64,000 nt of DNA from a virus, in the IMG/VR virus record IMGVR_UViG_3300025133_000085, positions 1-64,000 of that record. One strand, given 5' to 3'. The position numbers and the translations under genes were made by a program. Under the pieces are notes generated by a model. That model saw only the letters and a program-made list of their open reading frames with translations. It was not told where the DNA came from and did no database searches. Below, one piece after another: positions 1 through 6,142 of the stretch. Position 1 is the stretch's first letter. Each line of letters starts with the position of its first letter.

Positions 1-133
1 CGACATTGTTGTCTCTAACGTGCTCCTTGAGTCGTGCTATTGTTGACTGATTTGGGCCCATGTACCTGATACCGTAATCATCATCGAGCCTCTGCCTTGT
101 CAACGTATCGTCGAAATCGAATGTAACAACCAT
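1..133 (-). CDS. HAD-superfamily hydrolase, copy A (3' end outside window)
   Basis: Only the first 44 codons are present; the gene runs off the left edge. The start is the ATG at 133, preceded by AGGAG-like sequence. Residues 5-10 are TFDFDDTLT, the HAD motif I with the two catalytic aspartates (DxD). The same opening, including the following YGIRYMGPN stretch, is found in the complete gene at 6143-6565, so this is its tandem paralogue. The family hydrolyses phosphate esters, often of nucleotides or sugars; the substrate cannot be read here. It is the last gene of the first duplicated block in transcription order. Confidence 0.8.
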   Translation of the reverse strand, partial: MVVTFDFDDTLTRQRLDDDYGIRYMGPNQSTIARLKEHVRDNNV

Positions 134-158
134 GAGTGTCTCCTAATGTATTCATACT

Positions 159-166
159 GATAAGTA
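159..166 (-). promoter_or_regulatory. late-type promoter motif TACTTATC
   Basis: On the minus strand the sequence reads GATACTTATC about 25 bases upstream of the HAD start at 133. It is one base from the octamer TAYTTATA that recurs before many starts in this window. No -35 element is evident. The role as a -10-only promoter is inferred. Confidence 0.4.
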
Positions 167-247
167 TCACTTTGAATCCTTGGATTGAAGCACTCGAGGG
201 TAGTCACTAAAAACAGTTTCAATCTTACCAAAGCTCCACAAAACACC

Positions 248-649
248 TCAGAGCTTTGCAACCAAGTCCTTCTTCTTGCGCTTGACCTTGAGCGAGCCGT
301 TTTCAAGAATCTCCACTGTCTTCGGCGTAGTACTAATAACGATACCTTCGATAATGTTGTTACCATCATCGATCCACATCACCAGGTCGTTCTCCTCAAG
401 CGTTGCCTCGTTGATTGTGTGCTTGTCTGTGGCGTGTCTAAGGACATCCTCCTTCACAACGATGCATTGCCTGGTGGGTACGATCCACCGTGAATAATCG
501 TGAGTTCCTGGCAGCCCGTATGTCAGACGATACGTTGATTCCACTACAGTCTTATCCTCATCGATGTGCAAGACCCTTGCAAGCGAAGGACGCTTATCAC
601 CGGACATGACCTGAGGCCGCACAACAAAAACGTAGTCACCCTTCTTCAT
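248..649 (-). CDS. KOW/SH3-like small protein, copy A
   Basis: A 133-residue protein beginning MKKGDYVFVVRPQ. It has a beta-rich opening typical of small SH3/KOW barrels (KGDYVFVV) and a lysine-rich end (KRKKKDLVAKL). I do not recognise a named family. It is about 65-70 percent similar by eye to the copy B protein at 6944-7342, with conserved blocks MSGDKRPSLA and NDLVMWxD. It lies just after the ClpP-like gene in both copies, so the two probably form a transcriptional unit. A nucleic-acid-binding role is only a guess from the fold-like pattern. Confidence 0.75.
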   Translation of the reverse strand: MKKGDYVFVVRPQVMSGDKRPSLARVLHIDEDKTVVESTYRLTYGLPGTHDYSRWIVPTRQCIVVKEDVLRHATDKHTINEATLEENDLVMWIDDGNNIIEGIVISTTPKTVEILENGSLKVKRKKKDLVAKL

Positions 650-658
650 GATTCACCC

Positions 659-1261
659 CTACTCAAAATCGATGTTAACATCGATGGTGATGTTAAGTTT
701 TGGAACCCTAAGCTGGTTCGCAAGATTGTGCTTCTTACACTCGGTGGCGTCCAGGAACCAGTCTGCATGTTTCTTCTTGTCAACGAGCTTGATGAAGTAG
801 TCGTCTTTCTTCCCACAGTTTTGAGCCATCATCTTGTAGACAACCTTGTTCAGGCGCTCCGTTTCGGCAGCGCTGGCCTTCACTTCCTCGACCTTCCCGA
901 GCTGACCCGATGACACGTCGTGAATCATCACCGTCGCGTTCGGATCCATGAAACGCATTCCCTCTTCACCGAAAGAGAACAGGATCGCACCACACGACAT
1001 CGCCTTGCCCTCAACGATCGTTGCGATCGGAATCTCGGCGTGCTTGATCGCACTGATCATTGCCATCAACGAATACACTTCACCACCGTAAGAGTCGATG
1101 ACAATGGGAATCACCTTCTGGCCGGTGTTGTGAGCCATGGCGATGGAGGTCTGGAATTCTTTCACAGACTTCTCATCGAACTTGTTGACGCGTACGATGA
1201 CGGGATTCTTCCTGAGTTCGACCTCTTTGAGCAGACCGGATATCGAAGTTGTCCACTTCAT
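659..1261 (-). CDS. clpP: ClpP-like serine protease, copy A
   Basis: A 200-residue peptidase of the S14 (ClpP) family, the usual size for ClpP. Visible features are the strand-and-turn IDSYGGEVYS, the catalytic serine in GKAMSCGAIL (about residue 88), the catalytic histidine in VMIHDVSSG (about 113), and a candidate aspartate in FLDATEC (about 170). ClpP forms a barrel-shaped protease; alone or with an AAA+ partner it degrades peptides or proteins, and some phage relatives mature capsids. No ClpX/ClpA or capsid gene is nearby. The start follows AGGAG with five-base spacing. A second copy is at 7352-7954. Confidence 0.9.
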   Translation of the reverse strand: MKWTTSISGLLKEVELRKNPVIVRVNKFDEKSVKEFQTSIAMAHNTGQKVIPIVIDSYGGEVYSLMAMISAIKHAEIPIATIVEGKAMSCGAILFSFGEEGMRFMDPNATVMIHDVSSGQLGKVEEVKASAAETERLNKVVYKMMAQNCGKKDDYFIKLVDKKKHADWFLDATECKKHNLANQLRVPKLNITIDVNIDFE

Positions 1262-1269
1262 TTATTCTC

Positions 1270-1719
1270 CTACTTCCAACAGATTTCTGAGCAGCACAGG
1301 TTCCCCTTCTTGGTTACGAACTTCGGGGCACCACAGTGACAACGCTCGGGACGAGAGGCCTTCCGCCAAACGTCCCGCATCCGACCGTACATGCGATCGG
1401 TGATGTCACCAACGTTACCGACCCGGTGGACACGGCGATTCTTCACCAGCCCTCGGGTGGCACCATCGCGCGTGTTGTAAATGGCAGCGACCCGGATGGA
1501 ATCCTTGCCGCAACCCCGTACCTTGTCATTCACGATGGTGGTGTAAATGCGCACCTCGGTGCTCTCGTTGACGGGACGAGTAAACACCCGCTCAGACCCA
1601 GCGTACTTCGCGTCCTTATCGTAACGCTTGAGCTCCGAAAAACCGCAATCTTCAAGCTTCGTGAGAAGTGAAGCAGCAAGCGCAGTGCGCATGCCGGGGA
1701 TAGTGGGATCGTAGTCCAT
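1270..1719 (-). CDS. Zinc-ribbon protein of unknown function, copy A
   Basis: A 149-residue protein starting MDYDPTIPGMRTALA. The C-terminus has four to five cysteines arranged CHCG...CCSEIC, a probable zinc ribbon, preceded by a basic helix with several arginines (VKNRRVHRV). The N-terminal two thirds look alpha/beta and carry many conserved residues shared with the paralogue at 8076-8525. Zinc ribbon plus basic helix suggests binding of DNA or RNA. It is the first gene downstream of the promoter at 1745-1772 and precedes the ClpP-like gene by eight bases. Confidence 0.8.
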   Translation of the reverse strand: MDYDPTIPGMRTALAASLLTKLEDCGFSELKRYDKDAKYAGSERVFTRPVNESTEVRIYTTIVNDKVRGCGKDSIRVAAIYNTRDGATRGLVKNRRVHRVGNVGDITDRMYGRMRDVWRKASRPERCHCGAPKFVTKKGNLCCSEICWK

Positions 1720-1744
1720 CAGGCTATTTCCTCCTTACAGATCT

Positions 1745-1772
1745 ATAATACCACATATCCCGGCATTTTGCA
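1745..1772 (-). promoter_or_regulatory. Sigma70-like promoter, copy A
   Basis: On the minus strand a TGCAAA box (1767-1772) is separated by 16 bases from TATTAT (1745-1750), with GTGG just before the -10. The same arrangement occurs at 8548-8576 and 27873-27900. It sits between the membrane-protein gene and the zinc-ribbon gene and would drive the ClpP block. Confidence 0.65.
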
Positions 1773-1777
1773 CTCAA

Positions 1778-2092
1778 TTAATTGTTATCTGCTGGCACCT
1801 TGATCTTATCAACATCGGCACCTTCGGTGTCCTCTGCATGCTTCGCTGCCGCGTTAACCTGGTTCATAATGTCCTTGTTGTGGGTGATCTCGTCAGAGTT
1901 ACTGTTCTCTGCGTTCTTCACCTCCAACGAGGTGCTAGCCTTGTTCTTCTCGTTGGGGGTGGCAGTCACATCCTCAATCGTGTCCTCAGTCGTTTCAATT
2001 GCAGTGCTCGAAGGCCATACCAGAAAAACAGTAATTGCTACAACTAGAATCCCTGTACCAATAATACCCTTTGCATATTTGTTATCAAACAT
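1778..2092 (-). CDS. Single-span membrane protein with acidic tail, copy A
   Basis: A 104-residue protein from the ATG at 2092, which has AAGGAG nine bases upstream. A hydrophobic helix at about residues 9-28 (GIIGTGILVVAITVFLVW) is followed by a long hydrophilic, acidic and asparagine-rich domain. I infer a single membrane span with a polar C-terminal domain; the side of the membrane is not determined. The paralogue is at 8578-8880. Only the membrane helix and the spacing are conserved between copies, so the tail is evolving fast. Confidence 0.7.
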   Translation of the reverse strand: MFDNKYAKGIIGTGILVVAITVFLVWPSSTAIETTEDTIEDVTATPNEKNKASTSLEVKNAENSNSDEITHNKDIMNQVNAAAKHAEDTEGADVDKIKVPADNN

Positions 2093-2166
2093 AACGTTCA
2101 ACTCCTTTTTCTTGTGAACCTCATAATATATTGTCGGAATATACTTTGTTCATAAATTTAAGCAAA

Positions 2167-2174
2167 TATTTATA
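2167..2174 (+). promoter_or_regulatory. late-type promoter motif TATTTATA
   Basis: TATTTATA lies on the plus strand 23 bases before the GTG start of the small membrane gene at 2198, in the sense direction of that gene. It matches the TAYTTATA octamer found ahead of other starts. Assignment as a promoter is by recurrence only. Confidence 0.45.
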
Positions 2175-2197
2175 GATCTAACCACGGAGGAGGGGAA

Positions 2198-2368
2198 GTG
2201 GGTTTAGCATTAAAATTCTTAAAGCATTATGGCAGTGTGTTCCTAGGTGTTATTGTCGGGGCAATCGTCGCCACGATGACAACGATGGTGATTTACGGTG
2301 ACTTACCAGGTCACGAGGTTGAAGCGTTGCAGAAGTGCCTCGCCGAGTATGCCACCTCGCATCGCTAA
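2198..2368 (+). CDS. Small membrane protein, copy A
   Basis: A 56-residue plus-strand gene with a GTG start after a strong GGAGGAGGGG site. Residues 12-32 form one hydrophobic helix rich in Val, Ile, Ala and Thr, followed by the conserved block IYGDLPGHEVEA and a polar tail ending in HR. The paralogue at 9011-9172 keeps the helix and the IYGDLPGHEVEA block. It is the only plus-strand gene within each duplicated block and overlaps the 3' end of the GIY-YIG gene tail to tail by 66 bases. A small phage membrane effector or exclusion peptide is possible; function is unknown. Confidence 0.7.
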   Translation: MGLALKFLKHYGSVFLGVIVGAIVATMTTMVIYGDLPGHEVEALQKCLAEYATSHR

Positions 2369-2596
2369 CTCTTCTTTCTGGCTCTTGCTGTGTTGCTTAA
2401 CGAAATACTCCGCCTTGTGCGCGGTGCTCTTGTCTGTGCCTGAAGACTGCCAAACGAGTTCGACCGGCAGTCGGGAACGCGTGTACTTGGCTCCCTTGCC
2501 GGTTGAGTGTTTTTCTACTCTCTTCTGCAGGTCATTGGTGACGCCGCAGTAGAGACTGTTGTCGGAGCAGCGGAGGAGGTAGACGAACCAGGTCAA
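2303..2596 (-). CDS. GIY-YIG nuclease domain protein, copy A
   Basis: A 97-residue protein of the UPF0213/YhbQ-like GIY-YIG superfamily. WFVYLLRC and SLYCGVTNDL are the two core strands (VYLL ... YCGVT in place of GIY...YIG), followed by the conserved arginine in LQKRVEKH and the glycine-alanine loop GKGAKYTRS. The start is TTG at 2596. The family includes single-strand nucleases and relatives of homing endonucleases. The copy at 9107-9400 is nearly identical, far more so than the flanking genes. Fragments of the same gene lie at about 3092-3131 and 9862-9901, pointing to past recombination. Confidence 0.85.
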   Translation of the reverse strand: MTWFVYLLRCSDNSLYCGVTNDLQKRVEKHSTGKGAKYTRSRLPVELVWQSSGTDKSTAHKAEYFVKQHSKSQKEELAMRGGILGEALLQRFNLVTW

Positions 2597-2605
2597 TCCC
2601 GATGA

Positions 2606-3034
2606 TCACATATTTTCAGCGATGGTTGCCACTTCAACATAAAAGTTATATAACTCTTCAGCTGCGCCATATTCAATCGACCTAAGAGCGTCAGCTGCGT
2701 CGTACGCAGCAAGAAAGTTTGCTGGGCCGACCTGCTGCAGGACCGGTTCCATCGGTTCGCCTTCATATCCAGCCATTTCGACTTCTTTAATCGCCTTTTG
2801 CTGTGCAGGTGTCAAACTACTAAATGCATCGTTGAGATACTCAACCTCCGGATACTCTTCCGGGTCTAGATCCATAATTTGACCAATGCTGCCATACTCG
2901 AGGTACGGACTTTCATTTAGTCTACGTCTACCCCGACCCCACCGACGGTGGTTGGATCTGCGGCGCCTAGAGGGTCGAGTTCTTTTCATCTCTTCTTTGA
3001 TGATTCTTCTAAGCTGTCGTCTTGTAATTCTCAT
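2606..3034 (-). CDS. Class 1-tagged protein with Arg-rich segment
   Basis: A 142-residue protein. Residues 1-15 are the class 1 tag MRITRRQLRRIIKEE, then comes an extremely basic stretch of about 25 residues with runs of Arg (SRRRRSNHRRWGRGRRR), then LNE and an acidic, helical C-terminal domain. Both IKE (13-14) and LNE match the [I/L]xE cleavage consensus of T4-type prohead proteases, so cleavage could release a protamine-like peptide and a separate acidic domain. The tag and Arg-rich linker are shared with the genes at 9403 and 10771, but the C-terminal domains differ. Cellular role inferred: internal head protein. Confidence 0.75.
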   Translation of the reverse strand: MRITRRQLRRIIKEEMKRTRPSRRRRSNHRRWGRGRRRLNESPYLEYGSIGQIMDLDPEEYPEVEYLNDAFSSLTPAQQKAIKEVEMAGYEGEPMEPVLQQVGPANFLAAYDAADALRSIEYGAAEELYNFYVEVATIAENM

Positions 3035-3056
3035 GACGTCTATCTCCTAACGTGTT

Positions 3057-3064
3057 TATAAATA
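3057..3064 (-). promoter_or_regulatory. late-type promoter motif TATTTATA
   Basis: The minus strand reads CAGTATATTTATAAACACG 23 bases upstream of the ATG at 3034, followed by TTAGGAGA as ribosome-binding site. The same promoter-plus-leader sequence is repeated before the genes starting at 9804 and 11070. Confidence 0.5.
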
Positions 3065-3075
3065 TACTGATTCTA

Positions 3076-3131
3076 TTAATAAAACTGGGCAATGTCATAC
3101 CCACCTGTTTTTGGCTCCGTTACCGGTCGAG
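3076..3131 (-). pseudogene. Remnant of a GIY-YIG gene joined to a tagged-gene tail
   Basis: On the minus strand, right after the stop of the 3134-3469 gene, CACTCGACCGGTAACGGAGC translates as HSTGNGAK, matching the HSTGKGAKYTR core of the GIY-YIG proteins. It is followed by a stretch reading YDIAQFY, matching the C-terminus GSYGIAQSYW of the 9403-9804 gene. Neither fragment has a usable start. This is a recombination scar and is repeated at about 9846-9901. Confidence 0.55.
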
Positions 3132-3133
3132 TG

Positions 3134-3469
3134 TTATGCGTAGTCTCCATTAATCAACTTATCGGTGAATTCCTGCATCGTCTGCAACGCCATCTTTCGG
3201 ACCCTTACAGTTAGCTCCACTTCCATGTCCATCGATGCGGATTCGACCTGTTCTTCCCAAAACGCTTTTGCCTCAGCGGTGGGTGTGTCATCGGGTGCCA
3301 TGGACGGATCACCTATGTTGAATGCTTTCTTCTCCTGGTCCCTCCATTCATCGACTAGCGTCCCAACATTTGTCCAATCTACTCGAGGCCAGTGATGTGT
3401 GTTACTGTCAACAACAGGTTCAGTTGCTTCCCTGATAATTTTTCTTAACTGTCGTCTTGTAATTTTCAT
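3134..3469 (-). CDS. Class 1-tagged small protein (paralogue of 9904-10236)
   Basis: A 111-residue protein from ATG 3469. Tag MKITRRQLRKIIREA occupies residues 1-15 with IRE as the candidate cleavage site. The rest begins VVDSNTHHWPRVDWTNVGTL and is largely helical and acidic, ending LINGDYA. The mature part is almost identical at DNA level to the gene at 9904-10236, with only a handful of differences over about 300 bases. The first residues after the tag differ, as expected if tag and body recombine separately. No family recognised. Confidence 0.75.
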   Translation of the reverse strand: MKITRRQLRKIIREATEPVVDSNTHHWPRVDWTNVGTLVDEWRDQEKKAFNIGDPSMAPDDTPTAEAKAFWEEQVESASMDMEVELTVRVRKMALQTMQEFTDKLINGDYA

Positions 3470-3470
3470 T

Positions 3471-3740
3471 TTAATATCCCTCAACATCAATAGTTAACAC
3501 GCCATCTTTCGAAAGTTTTGCAGTGAGTGTCTCTCCCCTGTCGATGATGTCAACCCCGGTTCCCCAATCCTGGATAGGGTCCATATCATGGTATGACAAT
3601 ACGCCCTCGACTGCTTGTAGAAGATTGGAGCCCAATACAACGTTGAAGTTCTTACCCTTCAATATCTCCAGCCCAGGCACCTGCATATCGGTATGTGCTT
3701 CCTTGATGATCCTTCTGAGTTGGCGCTTTGTGATCTTCAT
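3471..3740 (-). CDS. Class 1-tagged small protein (paralogue of 4017-4310)
   Basis: An 89-residue protein: tag MKITKRQLRRIIKEA, then a compact beta-rich domain with FNVVLGSNLLQAVEGV and the ending KLSKDGVLTIDVEGY. The protein at 4017-4310 has the same blocks (FNVVLGANLMTAIEGM and LSKDGVLTVDIQ), so the two are a local duplication. The body has no family I can name. Its gene is separated from the previous one by one base, consistent with translational coupling. Confidence 0.7.
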   Translation of the reverse strand: MKITKRQLRRIIKEAHTDMQVPGLEILKGKNFNVVLGSNLLQAVEGVLSYHDMDPIQDWGTGVDIIDRGETLTAKLSKDGVLTIDVEGY

Positions 3741-4009
3741 CTTAAATCTCCCACCGAACGATTGATATCATATATATCACGATAAATCACTTCAGCGTCT
3801 TCCAACGCCTCCAACGCATTCAGTAGGAGGTCCTTGATCCTACCACTGGCTTCCACATCAAGTTCTTTATAGGTGCCCATTTCAACAAATCCGGTCATGG
3901 CATTTATTTCCTGTATCCAACGTCGTAAGGAATAAGCCACGTGACCAGATTGTTGATACACCTTCTCTTCCTTGATGATTCTTCTGAGCTGGCGCTTTGT
4001 GATTCTCAC
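3737..4009 (-). CDS. Class 1-tagged small helical protein
   Basis: A 90-residue protein using the GTG at 4009, which places the tag (M/V)RITKRQLRRIIKEE at the N-terminus as in its neighbours. An upstream in-frame ATG at 4030 would add seven residues before the tag. The body is mostly alpha-helical (RRWIQEINAMTGFVEM, LLLNALEALEDAEV). It overlaps the next gene by four bases. Function unknown; packaging into the head is inferred from the tag. Confidence 0.65.
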   Translation of the reverse strand: MRITKRQLRRIIKEEKVYQQSGHVAYSLRRWIQEINAMTGFVEMGTYKELDVEASGRIKDLLLNALEALEDAEVIYRDIYDINRSVGDLR

Positions 4010-4016
4010 ATTAATC

Positions 4017-4310
4017 TCACTGAATATCAACAGTCAACACACCGTCTTTCGAAAGCGTTAGGGTCACCGTCTCTCCCATTTGGGTGTCGGCCACCTCGAG
4101 CTCTTCTCCGGCACTCCACTCATCATCGGGTTGTTCAGCCATGAAAGTTTGCATGCCCTCGATCGCAGTCATCAGGTTCGCCCCCAATACAACATTAAAA
4201 TCACTGGTTCCTGGTTTGTGCCCTTTCCACATACGAACAGCCCCAGGTATCTTATATGCCCCCGTTGCTTCCTTGATGATCCTTCTAAGCTGTCGTCTTG
4301 TGATTCTCAT
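4017..4310 (-). CDS. Class 1-tagged small protein (paralogue of 3471-3740)
   Basis: A 97-residue protein. Three consecutive ATG codons (4316, 4313, 4310) precede the tag; the third is chosen because AGGGA lies six bases upstream and because it begins the tag exactly (MRITRRQLRRIIKEA). The body shares the FNVVLGANL and LSKDGVLTVDI blocks with the neighbouring 3471-3740 gene but carries a longer acidic loop. The 4316 ATG overlaps the upstream stop (ATGA), so coupled initiation there is also possible. Confidence 0.7.
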   Translation of the reverse strand: MRITRRQLRRIIKEATGAYKIPGAVRMWKGHKPGTSDFNVVLGANLMTAIEGMQTFMAEQPDDEWSAGEELEVADTQMGETVTLTLSKDGVLTVDIQ

Positions 4311-4312
4311 CA

Positions 4313-4612
4313 TCATTCCCTGCTGCCAGTCTTCTGGTAATTCTCGGCGGCGTGCCATCCTTCCATATAATCCGGATTATCCGGCATCAAAGGCTCAGGC
4401 ACGAACTGTTCTCCTGCAAGCCAATCATCAAAACCACTATCGTAATCATTCTTGATAGGATCAGCCCAGAAATGCACTAATTCGCCATCAGGTCCAGTAT
4501 AATACTCGGCTTGTTTCGCCACATCATCACGCGGATCGGGGCCCATTTCTTTAAGAAGCTTTCGCTTCTCTTCCTTGATGATTCTCCTAAGCTGTCTCTT
4601 TGTAATTTTCAT
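4313..4612 (-). CDS. Class 1-tagged small acidic protein
   Basis: A 99-residue protein. Tag MKITKRQLRRIIKEEKRKLL is followed at once by a second candidate site, LKE (residues 20-22), giving two [I/L]xE sites eight residues apart. The same double arrangement is seen at 10236-10484 and 10538-10774. The body is acidic and aromatic, with DWLAGEQFVPEP and YMEGWHAAENYQ. No family recognised. Confidence 0.7.
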   Translation of the reverse strand: MKITKRQLRRIIKEEKRKLLKEMGPDPRDDVAKQAEYYTGPDGELVHFWADPIKNDYDSGFDDWLAGEQFVPEPLMPDNPDYMEGWHAAENYQKTGSRE

Positions 4613-4651
4613 TAGTATTTCTCCGTTAAGTTTTCTATGCCTGAGTTGATA

Positions 4652-4954
4652 TCACCACGGACCATACGTTTCTTCGTAGATCTTCTTATAAGCGAATTCC
4701 AGCGCGCTTTGAATGAAAGCCGCTTCCTTGTCGTCGTCGACCTCGAACTCGTCTTCCCACGCCGCCTGTTGACGAGACAAAAACTCTTTCATGAACTTGC
4801 GCCCCTCTGCACGACGGGCACTGTCAGCATCACGTTCCCACTCTTGGGACATGTTGGGGTGCCAACCAGGTCTATCCATGTCAGGTGGTGGATCGATCGT
4901 GTCCCGCCACGCTCCGCGAATCATCTCCCTCAGCTGTCTCTTTGTGAGCTTCAT
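4652..4954 (-). CDS. Class 1-tagged protein lacking the cleavage glutamate
   Basis: A 100-residue protein from the ATG at 4954, which overlaps the preceding stop as TGATG. The tag is MKLTKRQLREMIRGA; the position normally held by E in IKE/IRE is G, so this copy should not be cut at the usual site. The body is helical, charged and tryptophan-containing, with AEGRKFMKEFLSRQQAAWED. It may keep its tag permanently or be a decayed member. Function unknown. Confidence 0.65.
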   Translation of the reverse strand: MKLTKRQLREMIRGAWRDTIDPPPDMDRPGWHPNMSQEWERDADSARRAEGRKFMKEFLSRQQAAWEDEFEVDDDKEAAFIQSALEFAYKKIYEETYGPW

Positions 4955-5109
4955 CAACCTTTTCCCTGTCCACGGTATTTCTTCTTATGTCCCTCTGCCC
5001 AGGCATTATCGGAACCCAAGCTCTTGTACTTCGTATTCCCACCTTGGCCGACCGAAGTCTTCTCCGAGTTGCCCTTGGGCGCCCAATGAGTTCCAATTGC
5101 TTTGGCCAT
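4954..5109 (-). CDS. Small basic untagged protein
   Basis: A 51-residue protein, MAKAIGTHWAPKGNSEKTSV at the start, rich in Gly, Lys and Asn and ending KKKYRGQGKG. It has no hydrophobic core, so it is probably disordered and may bind nucleic acid. Its stop overlaps the next start as TGATG, which supports real translation. It has no tag although it sits within the tagged-gene run. No family recognised. Confidence 0.55.
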   Translation of the reverse strand: MAKAIGTHWAPKGNSEKTSVGQGGNTKYKSLGSDNAWAEGHKKKYRGQGKG

Positions 5110-5158
5110 TATGCCTCCGTCTATTAAATACTACTCTCTAACCGCATCCGCCGTCTCT

Positions 5159-5239
5159 TTACCCTACGTTGTGATCGACCTCGTTGAGCTTGGCGAGCTC
5201 ACGGATTAACTTTCTTAACTGTGCTGATCTAATTTTCAT
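5159..5239 (-). CDS. Stand-alone class 1 tag micro-ORF
   Basis: A 26-codon reading frame that begins MKIRSAQLRKLIREL and then has only eleven more residues before TAA. The ATG at 5239 overlaps the stop of the nuclease gene (ATGA), so translation is coupled. It carries the full tag with IRE but almost no cargo. Either a tagged gene that lost its body, or a deliberately made tag peptide. Three similar micro-ORFs exist at 11131, 16054 and 21584. Confidence 0.5.
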   Translation of the reverse strand: MKIRSAQLRKLIRELAKLNEVDHNVG

Positions 5240-6102
5240 TTTATCCCTCTTTTTTTCTCTTCGGTAAGTACATGCTGCACGAACCTGCGAAGTCTCTGTT
5301 CAAACTTGAGATCGATCCTTACTTTGCTTCCGTCGATTCGTAGGCCTGGAATTGTCATTTTGCCGGGAGGAATGTCTTTTACCGCTTCTTGATCACGCGA
5401 GGCTCTTTTTAATCTGGCGATAATGGCAGCCTGTAATGCGCGACCTAAATAGGGCGTACTGAGCTTCTTCATATCGCGCCTGGATATCTTTCCGCCCCCT
5501 GCTTGCGCGGCATTTATTACTTGCTCGAGATCATAATCGCCCGGTTCTCTTCTGGTTTTTTTGACGCCTCTTTTGATCTTAATCGCGTCAGCAGACGTTA
5601 TAACGTAGGTCTCGCCCAGGGCGCCCGCCTTTTGGTGCTCGAACAATACGTAAGCATCATATGCCGAAGACGGAGCCGACGCAGTGGGCCACGATTGAAA
5701 CTTATCCTGTGTGTACTTTACTTCGAGTCGTACCACTTCGATCTGCGGGTTAGGTTTGCCATCTTCGCTTGTGCCTCCCGTGCCCTTAAGAAGTAGGACG
5801 TCCGGAATGGATCCTGCTGCGTTATTCTTTGCGATCTCTTCTTGGGCAGAAGTAAGCCCTGCCTGCTTAATAGCTTTGTGAGATGCATGAACTGCCCTAA
5901 CAGCTGGGAAGTCTGGAGCGCCTTCAAACAACCCATCAAACATCGTTGCTAACTTATGTTCGGCGTCGATCGAAGACGACGCGTCGTTCGCAATTATGTC
6001 GAGATTGCGCTTAAGCTTTGCGGCGTCTATACCTGTTACGGCACTCAACCACTCCAGTCCGCGAGGAGAAAAGTCCTGTATGTTATCTCGTATGGTGCTC
6101 AT
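5236..6102 (-). CDS. PD-(D/E)xK-type nuclease with C-terminal tag
   Basis: A 288-residue protein. Around residues 98-130, IPDVLLL followed by EVVRLEVKYT gives the PD...ExK signature of the restriction-endonuclease fold, with QSW and a helix after it as usual. The extreme C-terminus, LRRFVQHVLTEEKK, matches the class 2 tag (LREYIRxLLxE) seen N-terminally in other genes, here with LTE as candidate cleavage site. I infer a DNA nuclease that may be carried in the virion. Its targets might be host or competitor DNA lacking the phage's base modification. No known restriction enzyme is recognised. Confidence 0.6.
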   Translation of the reverse strand: MSTIRDNIQDFSPRGLEWLSAVTGIDAAKLKRNLDIIANDASSSIDAEHKLATMFDGLFEGAPDFPAVRAVHASHKAIKQAGLTSAQEEIAKNNAAGSIPDVLLLKGTGGTSEDGKPNPQIEVVRLEVKYTQDKFQSWPTASAPSSAYDAYVLFEHQKAGALGETYVITSADAIKIKRGVKKTRREPGDYDLEQVINAAQAGGGKISRRDMKKLSTPYLGRALQAAIIARLKRASRDQEAVKDIPPGKMTIPGLRIDGSKVRIDLKFEQRLRRFVQHVLTEEKKRGIK

Positions 6103-6142
6103 GCCCTTAAATATCCTTCACGGTAGCCAAACGCCATGCGCT

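Noticed and set aside
659-1261. The ClpP-like proteins as the prohead protease for the tags
   Set aside because: Some phage capsid proteases are ClpP-related, but LxE cleavage is known for the T4 gp21 type, and no capsid or portal gene lies near either copy.
920-1339. A 139-codon plus-strand open frame inside the ClpP-like gene
   Set aside because: It is the antisense of a conserved protease whose paralogue has the same active-site residues; the frame has no start signal.
4637-5089. A 150-codon plus-strand open frame opposite the tagged genes
   Set aside because: No ribosome-binding site or recognisable domain, and three coupled minus-strand genes occupy the same DNA.
4881-5096. A 71-codon minus-strand frame across 4881-5096
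   Set aside because: It overlaps the 51-residue gene at 4954-5109 and the tagged gene at 4652; the coupled TGATG junction supports those instead.
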